A stretch of 64,000 nt of DNA from EB88 sp965199135 (GCA_965199135.1 OZ240685.1:806001-870000), one strand, 5' to 3'; shown: positions 9,058-18,822, counted from the stretch's first letter. Translations and numbers: made by a program. Notes: a model not told the origin generated them from the letters alone.

Positions 9058-12000
9058 ATGCACGTGGGATATTTCAAAAGAGAATGTAAACGCGGACATT
9101 TAGGGTTGCGAGTCGTCACAGCCGGGATGCTTTCCCTGGGAGCAGCAGCCTTGCTCACCACGGGAACAGCCGCGGCGTGGGGGCAGGCAGATCAGGGCGG
9201 CATCAGCGGAAGCGTGCATGACCCGAGCGGCGCCGGGGTTCCGGGAGCCAAAGTCACCGTGTCGAATCCAGCAACCGGATTTGTCATCACGGTAACCACG
9301 GACAGCAGCGGCAACTACACGGTCACCCCGCTTAAACTGGGCGGCTACACCGTGAAGGTCCAGGCACAGGGCTTCGCTCCTGCCACGCAGGAGAATGTCG
9401 TCGTCAACGTCGCCTCCACCACCACCGCAGACCTGGCGGTGGGCGTTGAAGGCGGCCAACAGAGTGTCATTGTCACCTCCGCACCCCCGGCCCTGCAGAC
9501 CGAAGAGGCCTCGACCGGGCAGGTTGTTTCCGCACAGACCATCAACGACACGCCACTGAATGGACGCAACTTCACCTTCATCGCGCAGCTCTCGGCGGGT
9601 GTTGAACCCTCAGAGCAGGGCTCGCGCGGCGCAGAAAAGGGCGACTTCTCGGCAAACGGTCAGCGCTCCGAACAGAACAACTTCATCCTCGACGGCGTCG
9701 ACAACAACGCCAACCTCGTCGACTTCCTCAATGGCGCGAGCTTCGTCATCAAGCCGCCACCCGACGCGCTGCAGGAGTTCAAGGTCCAGACAGGCGACTA
9801 CACCGCGGAGCTTGGCCACTCGGCCGGCGCGGTGCTCAACGTCGCCACCAAGAGCGGTACCAACAAGTTCCACGGCGACCTCTGGGAGTACTTCCGCAAC
9901 GACGTCCTCAACGATCGCGACTACTTCCAGGCGGTTAAGCCGAAATACCGGCAGAACCAGTTCGGCGCGACCTTTGGTGGCCCCCTCATCAAGGACAAGC
10001 TCTTCTTCTTCGGCGACGCGGAAGCCAACAGGATCATCTTCGGACAGACCCAGATCTACACCGTCCCAACGCTTGCCGAGCGTACCGGCAACTTCTCCGA
10101 CCTGCTCGATGCTGCGAACAATGGTCGTGGAAACGCTTATCCACTCTTTCAGCCGGGCGGACCTACGCGCGTCAACCAAACGGATCCCAACAGCTCAATT
10201 ACGTCCACTAACTACCTCACCTACAACGGCCAGCAGAACGTCATCAATCCCGGGCTGATCAACCCTGTGGCCCAGAGGGTACTCAGCCTGTTCCCGGCGC
10301 CAAACCGTGGCACGGCGGCAAACACGGTCAACAACTACACCTTCCAGGGCAACGCCAGCGACAACACCACCCAGTACGATGGGCGGCTCGACTACAACCG
10401 CAGCGCCAAAGACCAGATGTTTGCCCGATACAGCTACACGAATGAACCCGTGTCGCTTACCCCACCCTTCGGAACCCTGGACGGCGGCGGCTTCGGCGGT
10501 TCTGGCAACACCGTTGTCGAAGGCCGCAACTTCACCTTCTCGGAAACCCACATCTTTACCCCCTCGCTCGTGAACGAGTTCCGCGTCGGCTACAACTGGA
10601 TCGTCGCGGCCTATGTTCCACCGAACTCGGGGACAGACGTGTCTTCTGAGCTTGGCATCGGCGGCATTCCATTCGGTCCGGGCAACGGTGGTCTGCCCAA
10701 CATCGGCTTCGGCACCAACGGCGTCTCGACTGCAGGTTCTTCCACCTACGAACCAACGCGCGAGTACGAAAATGTCATCCAGGTGCTCGACAACATGTCC
10801 AAGCAGATCGGCAACCATTCGATCCGCTTCGGCGTGAACATCGAGCGGATCCGCGTGCAGACCACGCAGCCTGTCGATCCGAAGGGTACTCTCACCTATG
10901 ACGGCAAGTTCACCCAGGATCCGCTGAACTCAGGCGACTCCGGCTACGGGGCCGCGGACTTCCTCCTGAACAGCGCCGACACTTCCTCGGTCGCCAACAT
11001 CTTCACCGCTCATAACCAGCGCTTCTATGAGGGCTACTACTTCCAGGACAACTGGAAGGCAACACCCAACCTCACGGTGAATCTGGGCCTGCGGTATGAA
11101 TACGTCCAGCCCATCAAGGACCTTAACGGGGCCCAGGCGAACTTCGTCCCGGACTACGCCACAGGGACCGGCACCTACCTGATCCCGAACAAGTCCAAGA
11201 ACACCTTCCCGCTCACGCCAGCCTTCCTGAACGGCATCGCCACGAACGGTATCAACGTGCAGTACACCAACAACGATTACCTGGTGACTCCGGCGAACCT
11301 GGACTTCTCGCCGCGCTTCGGAATCACCTACCAGATCGATCCAAAGACGGTCATCCGCTCCGGCTTTGGCATCTTCTTCGGCGGTCTTGAGAGCGTTGGC
11401 TATTCGCCCAGCCTGTCACAGAACTTCCCCTTTCAATTCGACAGCAACTTCCCGTCAGGCAAAGTCTGCGTGCCGGGTAATTGCGCAACGAACGGGATTT
11501 CGCTTCAGACTGGCTTCAGCCAGGCGCTCGCCGTCGGGCTCTCAAACTTTGTGACGCTTCCCAGCCCACACAGCTACCAGACCAACACGCAGACACCGTA
11601 CAGCGAGCAGTTCAACCTCACCCTGCAGCGCTCGCTTTCCGATTCCACGACCGTCACGGCAGCTTATGTCGGGGCTCTCTCGCGTCACCTGCAGGTCAAT
11701 CCCGATGTAAATATGCCTGCAACGGCTGTGCCTGCGGGTCAGAACGAACAGACGTATCGCCCGTTCCCGACAGCCTTCGGCGGGGGCAGCATCGTTCTTG
11801 ACAAGGGTTCGGCCAACTACAACTCGGCACAGTTGACGGTAGAGCGTCGCATGCAGAACGGGCTCTCCTTCCTGGGCGCTTACACCTGGTCCCACGCCCT
11901 CGATGACGCGCCGACGCTGCTTGGCGGCACCGGTCTCGGCGGCTATCGCAACTGGCGCGCACTGGGACTTGGCTACGACTATGGCAACTCGCCCATCGAC

Positions 12001-12633
12001 GTCCGTCAGCGTTTCGTGCTGAACGGGCAGTATGAGCTGCCATTCGGTCATGGCAAGAAGTACATGAACGGCAGTGGTCTTGCGAATGAAGTTGTCGGTG
12101 GCTGGTCCGCATCCATGGTCTTCCGGGTGCAGACCGGGCAGCCAGTGGACATCTACGCGAACAACAATGCGGGCGGCACCGGAACCGCAGTGCCCTACCT
12201 CCTGTTCAACCCGTTCCGCACCGGTGGAACCGCAACTTCGACCAACTCCGTATGCGCCACAAAGACGCATACACTGGGATCCTGGTTCAATCCCTGCGCA
12301 TTCGCCAACCCCACGCAGGCAACCTCCACCGGCGATCTGGCTGCTTATGGACCTCCGGGGCGCCTGACTGTCTATGGGCCGGGATATAACCGCACCGACC
12401 TTTCGGCCTTCAAGAACTTCGACCTCTTCCGTGAAACCAGCCTGCAGTTCCGCACGGACGTCTTCAACCTCTGGAACACGCCTGCGTATGGCCAGCCCGG
12501 GAATACCACGGGCGGCGGCTTCGGGCAGATCGTGAGCGAACGGTTCGGCTCCACCGGCGGCCAGTATTCGGCGACCGCAGGGGAAAGCCCGGATGCTCGC
12601 GTCATCCAGTTCGCACTCAAGTACATCTTCTAA
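9058..12633 (+). CDS. Oar-type TonB-dependent receptor (CarboxypepD_reg + plug + barrel)
   Basis: A 1191-aa outer-membrane receptor of the type expanded in Acidobacteria. A hydrophobic signal region (about residues 18-42) ends before QADQGG; a carboxypeptidase-regulatory Ig-like domain follows (ISGSVHDPSGAGVPGAKVTV, about 48-125), then a plug domain with the NGRNFTF and LDGVDNN segments, and a long beta-barrel ending in ...IQFALKYIF with a terminal Phe, as usual for outer-membrane insertion. ATG 9058 is preferred over 9007 because GAGGGGG lies 5 bases upstream. The substrate is unknown; the next gene is a glycoside hydrolase, which suggests oligosaccharide uptake. Confidence 0.92.
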   Translation: MHVGYFKRECKRGHLGLRVVTAGMLSLGAAALLTTGTAAAWGQADQGGISGSVHDPSGAGVPGAKVTVSNPATGFVITVTTDSSGNYTVTPLKLGGYTVKVQAQGFAPATQENVVVNVASTTTADLAVGVEGGQQSVIVTSAPPALQTEEASTGQVVSAQTINDTPLNGRNFTFIAQLSAGVEPSEQGSRGAEKGDFSANGQRSEQNNFILDGVDNNANLVDFLNGASFVIKPPPDALQEFKVQTGDYTAELGHSAGAVLNVATKSGTNKFHGDLWEYFRNDVLNDRDYFQAVKPKYRQNQFGATFGGPLIKDKLFFFGDAEANRIIFGQTQIYTVPTLAERTGNFSDLLDAANNGRGNAYPLFQPGGPTRVNQTDPNSSITSTNYLTYNGQQNVINPGLINPVAQRVLSLFPAPNRGTAANTVNNYTFQGNASDNTTQYDGRLDYNRSAKDQMFARYSYTNEPVSLTPPFGTLDGGGFGGSGNTVVEGRNFTFSETHIFTPSLVNEFRVGYNWIVAAYVPPNSGTDVSSELGIGGIPFGPGNGGLPNIGFGTNGVSTAGSSTYEPTREYENVIQVLDNMSKQIGNHSIRFGVNIERIRVQTTQPVDPKGTLTYDGKFTQDPLNSGDSGYGAADFLLNSADTSSVANIFTAHNQRFYEGYYFQDNWKATPNLTVNLGLRYEYVQPIKDLNGAQANFVPDYATGTGTYLIPNKSKNTFPLTPAFLNGIATNGINVQYTNNDYLVTPANLDFSPRFGITYQIDPKTVIRSGFGIFFGGLESVGYSPSLSQNFPFQFDSNFPSGKVCVPGNCATNGISLQTGFSQALAVGLSNFVTLPSPHSYQTNTQTPYSEQFNLTLQRSLSDSTTVTAAYVGALSRHLQVNPDVNMPATAVPAGQNEQTYRPFPTAFGGGSIVLDKGSANYNSAQLTVERRMQNGLSFLGAYTWSHALDDAPTLLGGTGLGGYRNWRALGLGYDYGNSPIDVRQRFVLNGQYELPFGHGKKYMNGSGLANEVVGGWSASMVFRVQTGQPVDIYANNNAGGTGTAVPYLLFNPFRTGGTATSTNSVCATKTHTLGSWFNPCAFANPTQATSTGDLAAYGPPGRLTVYGPGYNRTDLSAFKNFDLFRETSLQFRTDVFNLWNTPAYGQPGNTTGGGFGQIVSERFGSTGGQYSATAGESPDARVIQFALKYIF

Positions 12634-12641
12634 CCACCACC

Positions 12642-12679
12642 GGAGTGCGTCACAGCCAAACCTGGCTATGACGCACTCC
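12642..12679 (+). terminator. Terminator of the TonB receptor gene
   Basis: A near-perfect 17-bp inverted repeat (12642-12658 with 12663-12679, one mismatch) with a 4-base loop, followed by the T-rich run CTTCTTTTCT. It begins 9 bases after the receptor stop. Confidence 0.85.
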
Positions 12680-12690
12680 TCTTCTTTTCT

Positions 12691-12721
12691 GAAGGCGGCT
12701 CTTCCCACAAGAGCCGCCTTC
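12691..12721. terminator. Second perfect hairpin after the TonB receptor
   Basis: A perfect 13-bp stem (12691-12703 with 12709-12721) with loop CCCAC, immediately behind the first terminator. It has no downstream T run on the plus strand and could be a back-up terminator or a leader structure of the GH35 gene that starts at 12743. Confidence 0.6.
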
Positions 12722-12742
12722 AGTGCAGGAGCAGTGATCCCG

Positions 12743-14491
12743 ATGGCACCGCGTCTCTCTCTCTCCGCACTGCTGGCCCTGGCTCTCTGCCCTCCCTTCG
12801 CCTCGCCGCAATCCTCCACTACCGCGCCTCGCCTCGCCGAGCAGGATGGACGCCACGCGCTGATGGTGGATGGCTCGCCCTACCTCGTGCTTGGCGCACA
12901 GATCAACAACTCCAGCAGCTGGCCTGATGTGCTGCCCAGGGTCTGGCCCGCGCTCGAAGCCATGCACGTGAACACCGCCGAAGCCCCGGTCTACTGGGAG
13001 CAGATCGAGCCCACACCCGGCACCTTCGACTGGACCAACGTCGATGCCGTGCTCGATGGCGCCCGCGCTCACCATCTCCACCTGGTGCTGCTCTGGTTCG
13101 GCACCTGGAAGAACGGCAACGATCACTATGTCCCCGAGTGGGTGAAGCGCGATCCGGCGCACTACCCCCGCATGCAGAACAGCTACGGCACGCCGATCGA
13201 CGATCTCTCCGCGAACGCCCCGGCGAATCTCGATGCCGACCGCAAAGCCTTTGTCGCGCTGACCCACCACCTCGCCGAACGCGACGGCACCGAGCACACC
13301 ATCCTGATGATCCAGGTGGAAAACGAGTCCGGCGGTATCGGCGCGGCCCGCGACTACTCGCCCGAGGCCAGCCGCGCGTTCGCCGGGCAGGTTCCTGCAC
13401 CGCTGCTGAAAGCCATGGGCAAGCAGCCCGGCACCTGGGCTGACGTCTTCCCCGGCAACGCAGACGAGGCATTCCAGGCCTGGAGCCAGGCGCGCTACAT
13501 CAATGCCATCGCCGAAGCCGGAAAGCGTGAGTTCGCCATCCCCATGTACTGCAATGTCTGGGTCGCCTACCCGCCGGCAGAGCTGCCGGAGCGCTCTATC
13601 CCGGTTGCCGGCATCGGCTACCCCTCGGGCGGTCCCGTGCAGAAGATGCTTCCGCTATGGAAGGCTGCCGCGCCTTCGATCGACATCATCGGGCCGGACA
13701 TGTACAGCGACAATCCAGCCTTCTACCTGCACACACTCGACACCTACGCACGCCCGGATAACGCGCTGTGGATCCCCGAGACCGGCTCCGGCGATGCCTA
13801 TGCCCCGTTCTTCTTCGCAGCGCTCGGCCGCGGCGCCATCGGCTTCTCACCATTCGGCGTGGACTGGACCGGCTGGACCTACGCAGCGAACAAGATTCCA
13901 GAGGCCCATGCCGAGAATTACCAGCTCGTCTCCTCCATGGACCGCACTCTCGCCAGCCTCAACTACGCGGGCAAGATTCAGACAGCGATTGAAGTAGCTG
14001 GCGGCCCGGAGCAGGAGCTCGTATTTGGCGCATCCCACGCCAACGCGGCGCTCGTGCCCACCATCGCCCTGGCCAACGCCTCCATCCCGCTCACGGAAGC
14101 AGGCACGGCCGCCTCCCGGGTTGCGGACGCGCAGGGTGACTGGGTGGCGGAGATCCGCTTCGGCTTCCCCAGCGATGGCCTGCCTGCGAAAGGCACGCCT
14201 GAGCAGATGGGCCGCATGCTCGTGGCACAACTCGGCAAGGATGAGTTCCTCCTCACCGGCATCGGCGGCAGCGTCCGCTTCCATCGCCCCGGGTCGATGC
14301 CCGGCATCCGGATGCAGATTCTGAAGGCCGAAGAGGGCTACTACACGCCTGCGAGCACTCCCGGTGCACCCGAGGTCTGGCACACCACCCGCTGGCTCAA
14401 CGGCGACGAGGATGATCGCGGCATCCAGTTCCCCTCCTCCTTCGCCAAGGAAGGCCCCGTCGCGGTGCGCATCACGGTAGGCCGCTTCTAA
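12743..14491 (+). CDS. Secreted GH35/GH42-like beta-galactosidase with DUF5597-type tail
   Basis: A 582-aa exported glycoside hydrolase. The signal peptide covers about residues 1-24 (MAPRLSLSALLALAL...). A TIM-barrel domain follows with the VYWEQIEPTPGTFDW segment, the putative acid/base Glu in QVENESGG and the nucleophile Glu in WIPETGSGD, matching the clan-A beta-galactosidase layout. The C-terminal 150 residues form a beta-rich module similar to DUF5597. ATG 12743 is chosen for the signal peptide and an AGGAG site 11 bases upstream; an in-frame ATG at 12668 lies inside the terminator. It likely works with the receptor just upstream on galactose-containing plant polysaccharide. Confidence 0.85.
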   Translation: MAPRLSLSALLALALCPPFASPQSSTTAPRLAEQDGRHALMVDGSPYLVLGAQINNSSSWPDVLPRVWPALEAMHVNTAEAPVYWEQIEPTPGTFDWTNVDAVLDGARAHHLHLVLLWFGTWKNGNDHYVPEWVKRDPAHYPRMQNSYGTPIDDLSANAPANLDADRKAFVALTHHLAERDGTEHTILMIQVENESGGIGAARDYSPEASRAFAGQVPAPLLKAMGKQPGTWADVFPGNADEAFQAWSQARYINAIAEAGKREFAIPMYCNVWVAYPPAELPERSIPVAGIGYPSGGPVQKMLPLWKAAAPSIDIIGPDMYSDNPAFYLHTLDTYARPDNALWIPETGSGDAYAPFFFAALGRGAIGFSPFGVDWTGWTYAANKIPEAHAENYQLVSSMDRTLASLNYAGKIQTAIEVAGGPEQELVFGASHANAALVPTIALANASIPLTEAGTAASRVADAQGDWVAEIRFGFPSDGLPAKGTPEQMGRMLVAQLGKDEFLLTGIGGSVRFHRPGSMPGIRMQILKAEEGYYTPASTPGAPEVWHTTRWLNGDEDDRGIQFPSSFAKEGPVAVRITVGRF

Positions 14492-14497
14492 CCTCCA

Positions 14498-14557
14498 GGT
14501 TGCGAGTAGGCAGGTTGCGGGTAGGCAGGCTGCGGGTAGGCAGGCTGCGGGTAGGCA
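14498..14557 (+). repeat. Four tandem 15-bp units upstream of the phosphatase
   Basis: Four near-identical units of GGYTGCGRGTAGGCA run head to tail (14498-14512, 14513-14527, 14528-14542, 14543-14557). They lie between the GH35 stop and the ribosome site of the next gene. They have an open frame but no good start, so they are probably untranslated. Confidence 0.85.
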
Positions 14558-14595
14558 GGAAAGAGACAGCGATCTGCAACCGTGGAGGTTACATC

Positions 14596-15216
14596 ATGAG
14601 CCGCTTGATCCTGGTGCGTCATGGAGAAACCGTCTGGCACGCCGAGACTCGCTACGCCGGCCTGAGTGATATCGCACTCACCGGCCGCGGCGTGGCACAG
14701 GCTGCAGCACTGGGTCGCTGGGCCCGCACCCAGAAACTCGCGCAGGTGTGGAGCTCGTCGCTCTCTCGCGCGCGCCTCACAGCCGAGCCTGCCGCCCACG
14801 CCGCAGGGCTACCGCTCGGGATCGACGATCGCCTGCTCGAGCTCTCCTTCGGCGAGTGCGAAGGTCTCACCGGCGACGAAATGCGCACACGCTTTCCCCG
14901 TGAGCGCGACGCCTTCGAGGAAGACCCGGTGCGCTTCCCGCTGCCCGGTGGTGAAGACCCGGCCTATGCTGCCGAGCGTGGTGCGGCCGCCCTCCGTGCG
15001 ATCGCCGCCGGCACCGGAGCCGACGAGAGAAGCCTGGTTGTCGCGCATAGCACCCTCTTTCGCCTCGCACTCTGCCAGCTGCTCGGGGTCGACCTGAAGC
15101 GTTATCGCTCACTCTTCCCGCACTTCGCCAACGCAGCACTGACCGAGATCGAGCTGACGCCCACGCGCTTCAGCTTGCTCTCGCTGAACGTGCCGCTTCC
15201 CGCTGAGACGTTGTAG
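14596..15216 (+). CDS. Histidine phosphatase family protein (phosphoglycerate-mutase-like)
   Basis: A 206-aa member of the branch-1 histidine phosphatase superfamily. The RHGET motif with catalytic His9 is at the N-terminus, the LLELSFGECEGLTGDE segment gives the second conserved acid, and the C-terminal VVAHSTLFR supplies the second His (the family norm is VxHG, here HS). Such small enzymes include alpha-ribazole phosphatase (CobC) and broad phosphatases; no cobalamin genes are nearby, so the substrate stays open. ATG 14596 follows a TGGAGG site. It converges on the sensor kinase with a gap of only 2 bases and no visible terminator between. Confidence 0.88.
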   Translation: MSRLILVRHGETVWHAETRYAGLSDIALTGRGVAQAAALGRWARTQKLAQVWSSSLSRARLTAEPAAHAAGLPLGIDDRLLELSFGECEGLTGDEMRTRFPRERDAFEEDPVRFPLPGGEDPAYAAERGAAALRAIAAGTGADERSLVVAHSTLFRLALCQLLGVDLKRYRSLFPHFANAALTEIELTPTRFSLLSLNVPLPAETL

Positions 15217-15218
15217 CG

Positions 15219-16703
15219 TCAGCCGTTCGCCACAAGCAGAGGATGAGCGCCTGCGGATGCACCCGCGGGCGCGAGTGGCAGCTGCAACACCAGCGACGCG
15301 CCACCACGGGGGCGGTTGGCGGCTTCGATGCTGCCGCCATGCGCATGCACGACTGCATGCACAAAGGCCAGCCCGAGCCCATGCCCGCTCGAGCCACGCC
15401 CCTTGCTGCGCCACTCGAACAGCTGGGGTTGCACCTCGGGCGCAAAGCCCGGTCCATCATCCTCGACGCGCACCTCGGCGAGATCGCCGACCGCGCGGAG
15501 ACAGAAGACCACGGTGCAGGACGACGGGAGGTGCTTCATCTCGTTATCGAAGAGGTTCGAGGTCATCCGGTGGATCAACTCGGCGTCCGCGAGAATGATG
15601 AGCGGTGCGGCACTCTCAAACCGCACCGCGATGCCCCGCTCGCTCATACTCGGCTCGTACAGGTCCACCATCACACGAAACAGGCTGTCCAGGTCGATCT
15701 CCGCTCGCTGGAGCCGCAGCGCATCGGCCTTGGCCTCCGCAACGTCGAGTGACTTGGTGAGAAAGTCTGTCAGGCGATCCAGCTCGTCGATCGCTGCAAC
15801 GATCGTCTCAGCAGCCTCGACCTCGCGATGGTGCGCCAGATAGAGCTCGAGCTTGCCACGGATTGCTGTGAGCGGGCTACGCAGATCATGCGCCAGGGAG
15901 TCGGTGATCGTGTGCAGCTGGTGCACCGTGTTCTCGATGCGGTCCAGCATGTGGTTCAGCGTCAGCGCCAGCTGCGCGACTTCATCGTGCCTGCGCGAGA
16001 GCGGCACCCGCCCCTTCACTTCCGACTGACCGATATTCGACGCGGCCTCGGTAATCGCGCGCACATGCCCAAGCATGCGGCGCGTCACAAAAAACACGAT
16101 AACAAAGCCAAGAAGCACGATCGCAAGCCACAAAAGAATGACGCGGAAGCGCAGGTTTCTTAGCACAATGCGCTGGTCCCGCTCCGACAGTCCCAGATAG
16201 ATTCGGCTGCCATCCGGCAGCGCCTCGGAGGCCACCCGAAATGGCAATCGGTACCCGGGCACCTTCACACTCACTACATCTTCCGAGCGGATCTGTCGTT
16301 TCGAAATGGCGTCGAGATGCCGAACGCCGCTCCCCTCACCCACCCAGAGCGCAAGCGCGCCACCTGCGCTCGACTGCAGAAAGAACACCGAATCGTTTCG
16401 CCCCTCGCTTGATCGCTGGCGGTTCGGCACCTCGCGACTCGCCAGCTCCGCAACCTCTTTCACCACCCGGTCGTACAACGCGTCCTTGGGCGTGCGCGCC
16501 GCGACGTCGGCCAGCACATCCACCTCGCCGGTCAGCCACGCGTCGGTGCGCTGCTCGATGTCATGCGCCATGTAGTAGTGGATATAAGCGAAAACAAGCA
16601 TCGTTCCGCCAGCGAATGCCAGCGTCGCCCACAGTGAGACACGCCAGGCGGCACTCCGCAGCTTTGGAACGCGACGCGACGCGCTACTTTTCTTTGAGAA
16701 CAT
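15219..16703 (-). CDS. Sensor histidine kinase (CusS/QseC-like)
   Basis: A 494-aa membrane kinase. Transmembrane helix 1 spans about residues 20-42 and helix 2 about 188-208, leaving a roughly 145-residue periplasmic sensor region. HAMP follows to about 260, then the HisKA dimerisation helix with the phosphorylated His272 in SLAHDLRSP, and a HATPase domain with N (NLFDNEMKH), G1 (DDGPGF) and G2 (GHGLGLAF) boxes. ATG 16701-16703 overlaps the regulator gene by 20 bases, so the two are co-translated. The signal is not evident; the layout resembles metal or envelope-stress kinases. Confidence 0.92.
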   Translation of the reverse strand: MFSKKSSASRRVPKLRSAAWRVSLWATLAFAGGTMLVFAYIHYYMAHDIEQRTDAWLTGEVDVLADVAARTPKDALYDRVVKEVAELASREVPNRQRSSEGRNDSVFFLQSSAGGALALWVGEGSGVRHLDAISKRQIRSEDVVSVKVPGYRLPFRVASEALPDGSRIYLGLSERDQRIVLRNLRFRVILLWLAIVLLGFVIVFFVTRRMLGHVRAITEAASNIGQSEVKGRVPLSRRHDEVAQLALTLNHMLDRIENTVHQLHTITDSLAHDLRSPLTAIRGKLELYLAHHREVEAAETIVAAIDELDRLTDFLTKSLDVAEAKADALRLQRAEIDLDSLFRVMVDLYEPSMSERGIAVRFESAAPLIILADAELIHRMTSNLFDNEMKHLPSSCTVVFCLRAVGDLAEVRVEDDGPGFAPEVQPQLFEWRSKGRGSSGHGLGLAFVHAVVHAHGGSIEAANRPRGGASLVLQLPLAPAGASAGAHPLLVANG

Positions 16704-17361
16704 ACCCGACACCCCGAAGCGTGCGGATGATCGGGGCTCGGCCCTCGGTATCCACCTTCCCGCGCAAGCGGTAGATGTGTACGTCCACAACGTTCGTATC
16801 AGGATGGATGCGCATACCCCACACCTGGTCCAGAATCATCGAGCGTGTCACCACCCGCCCTGCATTCCGGCAGAGAAACTCCAGCAGCACAAACTCCTGC
16901 GACGTCAGCTGCAGGAGCTCCCCGCCACGCCGCGCCTCGCGCCGCAGAAGATCCAGCTCAAGATCGAGCACATGGAGCCGCGTGGTCTCGCTCGTGGCAG
17001 GCGCATTTCGTTTGACGAGGTTGCGCAGCCGCGCCAGCAGCTCTGCCAGGGCGAAGGGCTTGGTGAGGTAGTCGTCGCCGCCCTGCTCGAGCCCACGTAC
17101 CCGGTCATCGACCGAGCGCCGTGCCGAGAGGATCAGCACCGGGGCCGTGATCCCGAGCCGTCGCAGCTTCAGGATCAGCTCCATCCCGTCCAGATCAGGG
17201 AGTCCAAGATCGACCACCAGCACATCGTGGCCGCCGCTGGAGGCGAGAGTCTCCGCCATCGCGGCGTCCCGCGCGGCATCCACCTGGTACCCTGCTTCCT
17301 CCAGCGAGCGCACCAGAAAACCCTGTATTTCGCGTTCATCCTCTACCAACAGCAGCCGCAT
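16684..17361 (-). CDS. OmpR-family response regulator
   Basis: A 225-aa DNA-binding regulator paired with the kinase that overlaps its 3' end. The receiver domain has the acidic pair in VEDER, the phospho-acceptor Asp51 (VVDLGLPD) and Lys101 (TKPFA). The C-terminal winged helix ends in ...IRTLRGVGYVLKEK, the usual OmpR/PhoB signature. It is transcribed from the minus strand in front of the kinase, with the divergent-side gap of 87 bases to the GH128 gene, which is downstream-facing in the same direction. No target sites were recognised. Confidence 0.94.
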   Translation of the reverse strand: MRLLLVEDEREIQGFLVRSLEEAGYQVDAARDAAMAETLASSGGHDVLVVDLGLPDLDGMELILKLRRLGITAPVLILSARRSVDDRVRGLEQGGDDYLTKPFALAELLARLRNLVKRNAPATSETTRLHVLDLELDLLRREARRGGELLQLTSQEFVLLEFLCRNAGRVVTRSMILDQVWGMRIHPDTNVVDVHIYRLRGKVDTEGRAPIIRTLRGVGYVLKEK

Positions 17362-17448
17362 GCGGCCATGCTACCGGAAGCAGAAGACACGCTGCCGGAG
17401 CAGCGTCATGCGCCGGAACTGTATGTCGGAAACGTCATCTTCGCGGGC

Positions 17449-18822
17449 CTAATGGACCTCGATCCCATTCACCTGGGCATTGTCCGCGACGGTCGAGAAC
17501 TGAATCACGATCTGCCCCGAGCTATTCGCGACCGTGCTGAAGGACTCAACGACCGCCTTCTCCGCCCCACCCGCTGTCGCAACAATGTCGAACTTGGGCA
17601 GCACTGTTGTGCCATTCAGCACAACATTGAACACCCGCTGCCCGGCCTGGCTCCAGTAGGTTTCAGCGAAGTGCAATCGCACCGTATGCGTGCTCCCGGC
17701 GGGGAACCCCGGGAGTGTGTAGGTGAAGTTGCCATAGCGGTTCGTCTGGTACACCGCTTGCGACGCAGTGTCGCCACTCGGCAGCGTGATCGTCGCGGTG
17801 GAGCCTGCTTCCGCGCCGCCGGTGAAGTCCGCATCCGCCGCATAGCTGGCCTGCGCAGTGGGGGAGCCGGCATCGACCTCCACTGGGCTTGCGGCGCTCG
17901 ACGACGTGCTGGCGACCGGCAGCGTCAGGTACTCCTGGCCGAGCGCAGTCAGCTTCCCATTCGCAGCCAGCAGCGAATCGTAGTGTGGATCCGGACTCAC
18001 CCGGCCGGTGAACCACGCATAGCGGAAGACATCGGCGCGAGTCTCGCAGGTGTTGACCATGTCGGTCATCTGCGCTTCCTGCCCCGCCAGCGTGTCGATC
18101 TCGGCGCCATCATTCTGGCTATGCCAGTTCGCGAATTCAGTCACCCAGATCTGCTTGCCGTACTTGTCCAGGTTGTTCAACTGGGTCGCAAGGCCGTAGT
18201 CGTACCAGTGGAAGCCGAGATAGTCCATCCGCGGAGAGCGGCCGCCGTTGGCCGCCTGGTACGCCGCGATGAAGGCGTCCAGCCAGGTCTCCGGATTGCT
18301 GTAGGTTGGGTCAGTCCCGTAGGTGATCTGCGGTCCGACGATCTGCACACCCGTGTCGCTCGCTATGGACTCGTATTGCGGCCACAACGCCGCAGCGTCC
18401 GCTGGCTTGCAGTAGCCGGTGTTGTTCCCGCACGTCGCCTGTCCCGAGACGTTCGGCTCGTTGAGCACCAGCAGGTACTTGATCTCCGGATGCGCCTCGA
18501 TAAAGGCCTCGACCGACGCCTTGTTGAAGCTGCCGTTCCAGAGCATCGGGTAGTAGGTCATCCCGTAGGTCGAGTAGTAGCTCGGCGCAATCCCGGTGTT
18601 GGGTGTGGAAGCCCAGTTGTACCACCAGCTCACACCCGGGGCGACCGCCGCGATGTCCGCCGGCGTTGCCAGGTCATACGCCACACCCCGCTTCGCGCTC
18701 TTGGGAACGGTGGCGGTGCTCGGGTGCGACGCGGCAACCTTCGCCTGCGGGAAGGCAGCGGCCGGCCCAACAAACGACGCAAGCATGGCAGTCAGAGAGA
18801 AAAAGGCAACGGGGGTCTTCAT
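17449..18822 (-). CDS. Secreted GH128-type beta-1,3-glucanase with malectin-like domain
   Basis: A 457-aa exported enzyme. The signal peptide covers about residues 1-24 (MKTPVAFFSLTAMLA...). The central domain resembles the glycosyl-hydrolase catalytic core PF11790 (family GH128), with WWYNWAS near its start, the acid/base candidate Glu in LVLNEPN and a nucleophile candidate in WVTEFANWH. The last 130 residues look like a malectin carbohydrate-binding fold (VYQTNRYGNFTYTLPGF ... VRLHFAETYW). The frame extends upstream to 18918, but the signal peptide fixes the likely start at 18822; no clear ribosome site is visible there. Substrate is probably fungal or plant beta-1,3-glucan. Confidence 0.82.
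   Translation of the reverse strand: MKTPVAFFSLTAMLASFVGPAAAFPQAKVAASHPSTATVPKSAKRGVAYDLATPADIAAVAPGVSWWYNWASTPNTGIAPSYYSTYGMTYYPMLWNGSFNKASVEAFIEAHPEIKYLLVLNEPNVSGQATCGNNTGYCKPADAAALWPQYESIASDTGVQIVGPQITYGTDPTYSNPETWLDAFIAAYQAANGGRSPRMDYLGFHWYDYGLATQLNNLDKYGKQIWVTEFANWHSQNDGAEIDTLAGQEAQMTDMVNTCETRADVFRYAWFTGRVSPDPHYDSLLAANGKLTALGQEYLTLPVASTSSSAASPVEVDAGSPTAQASYAADADFTGGAEAGSTATITLPSGDTASQAVYQTNRYGNFTYTLPGFPAGSTHTVRLHFAETYWSQAGQRVFNVVLNGTTVLPKFDIVATAGGAEKAVVESFSTVANSSGQIVIQFSTVADNAQVNGIEVH

Noticed and set aside
15217..15218. Terminator between the histidine phosphatase and the sensor kinase
   Set aside because: The convergent genes are 2 bases apart and I found no hairpin around the junction.
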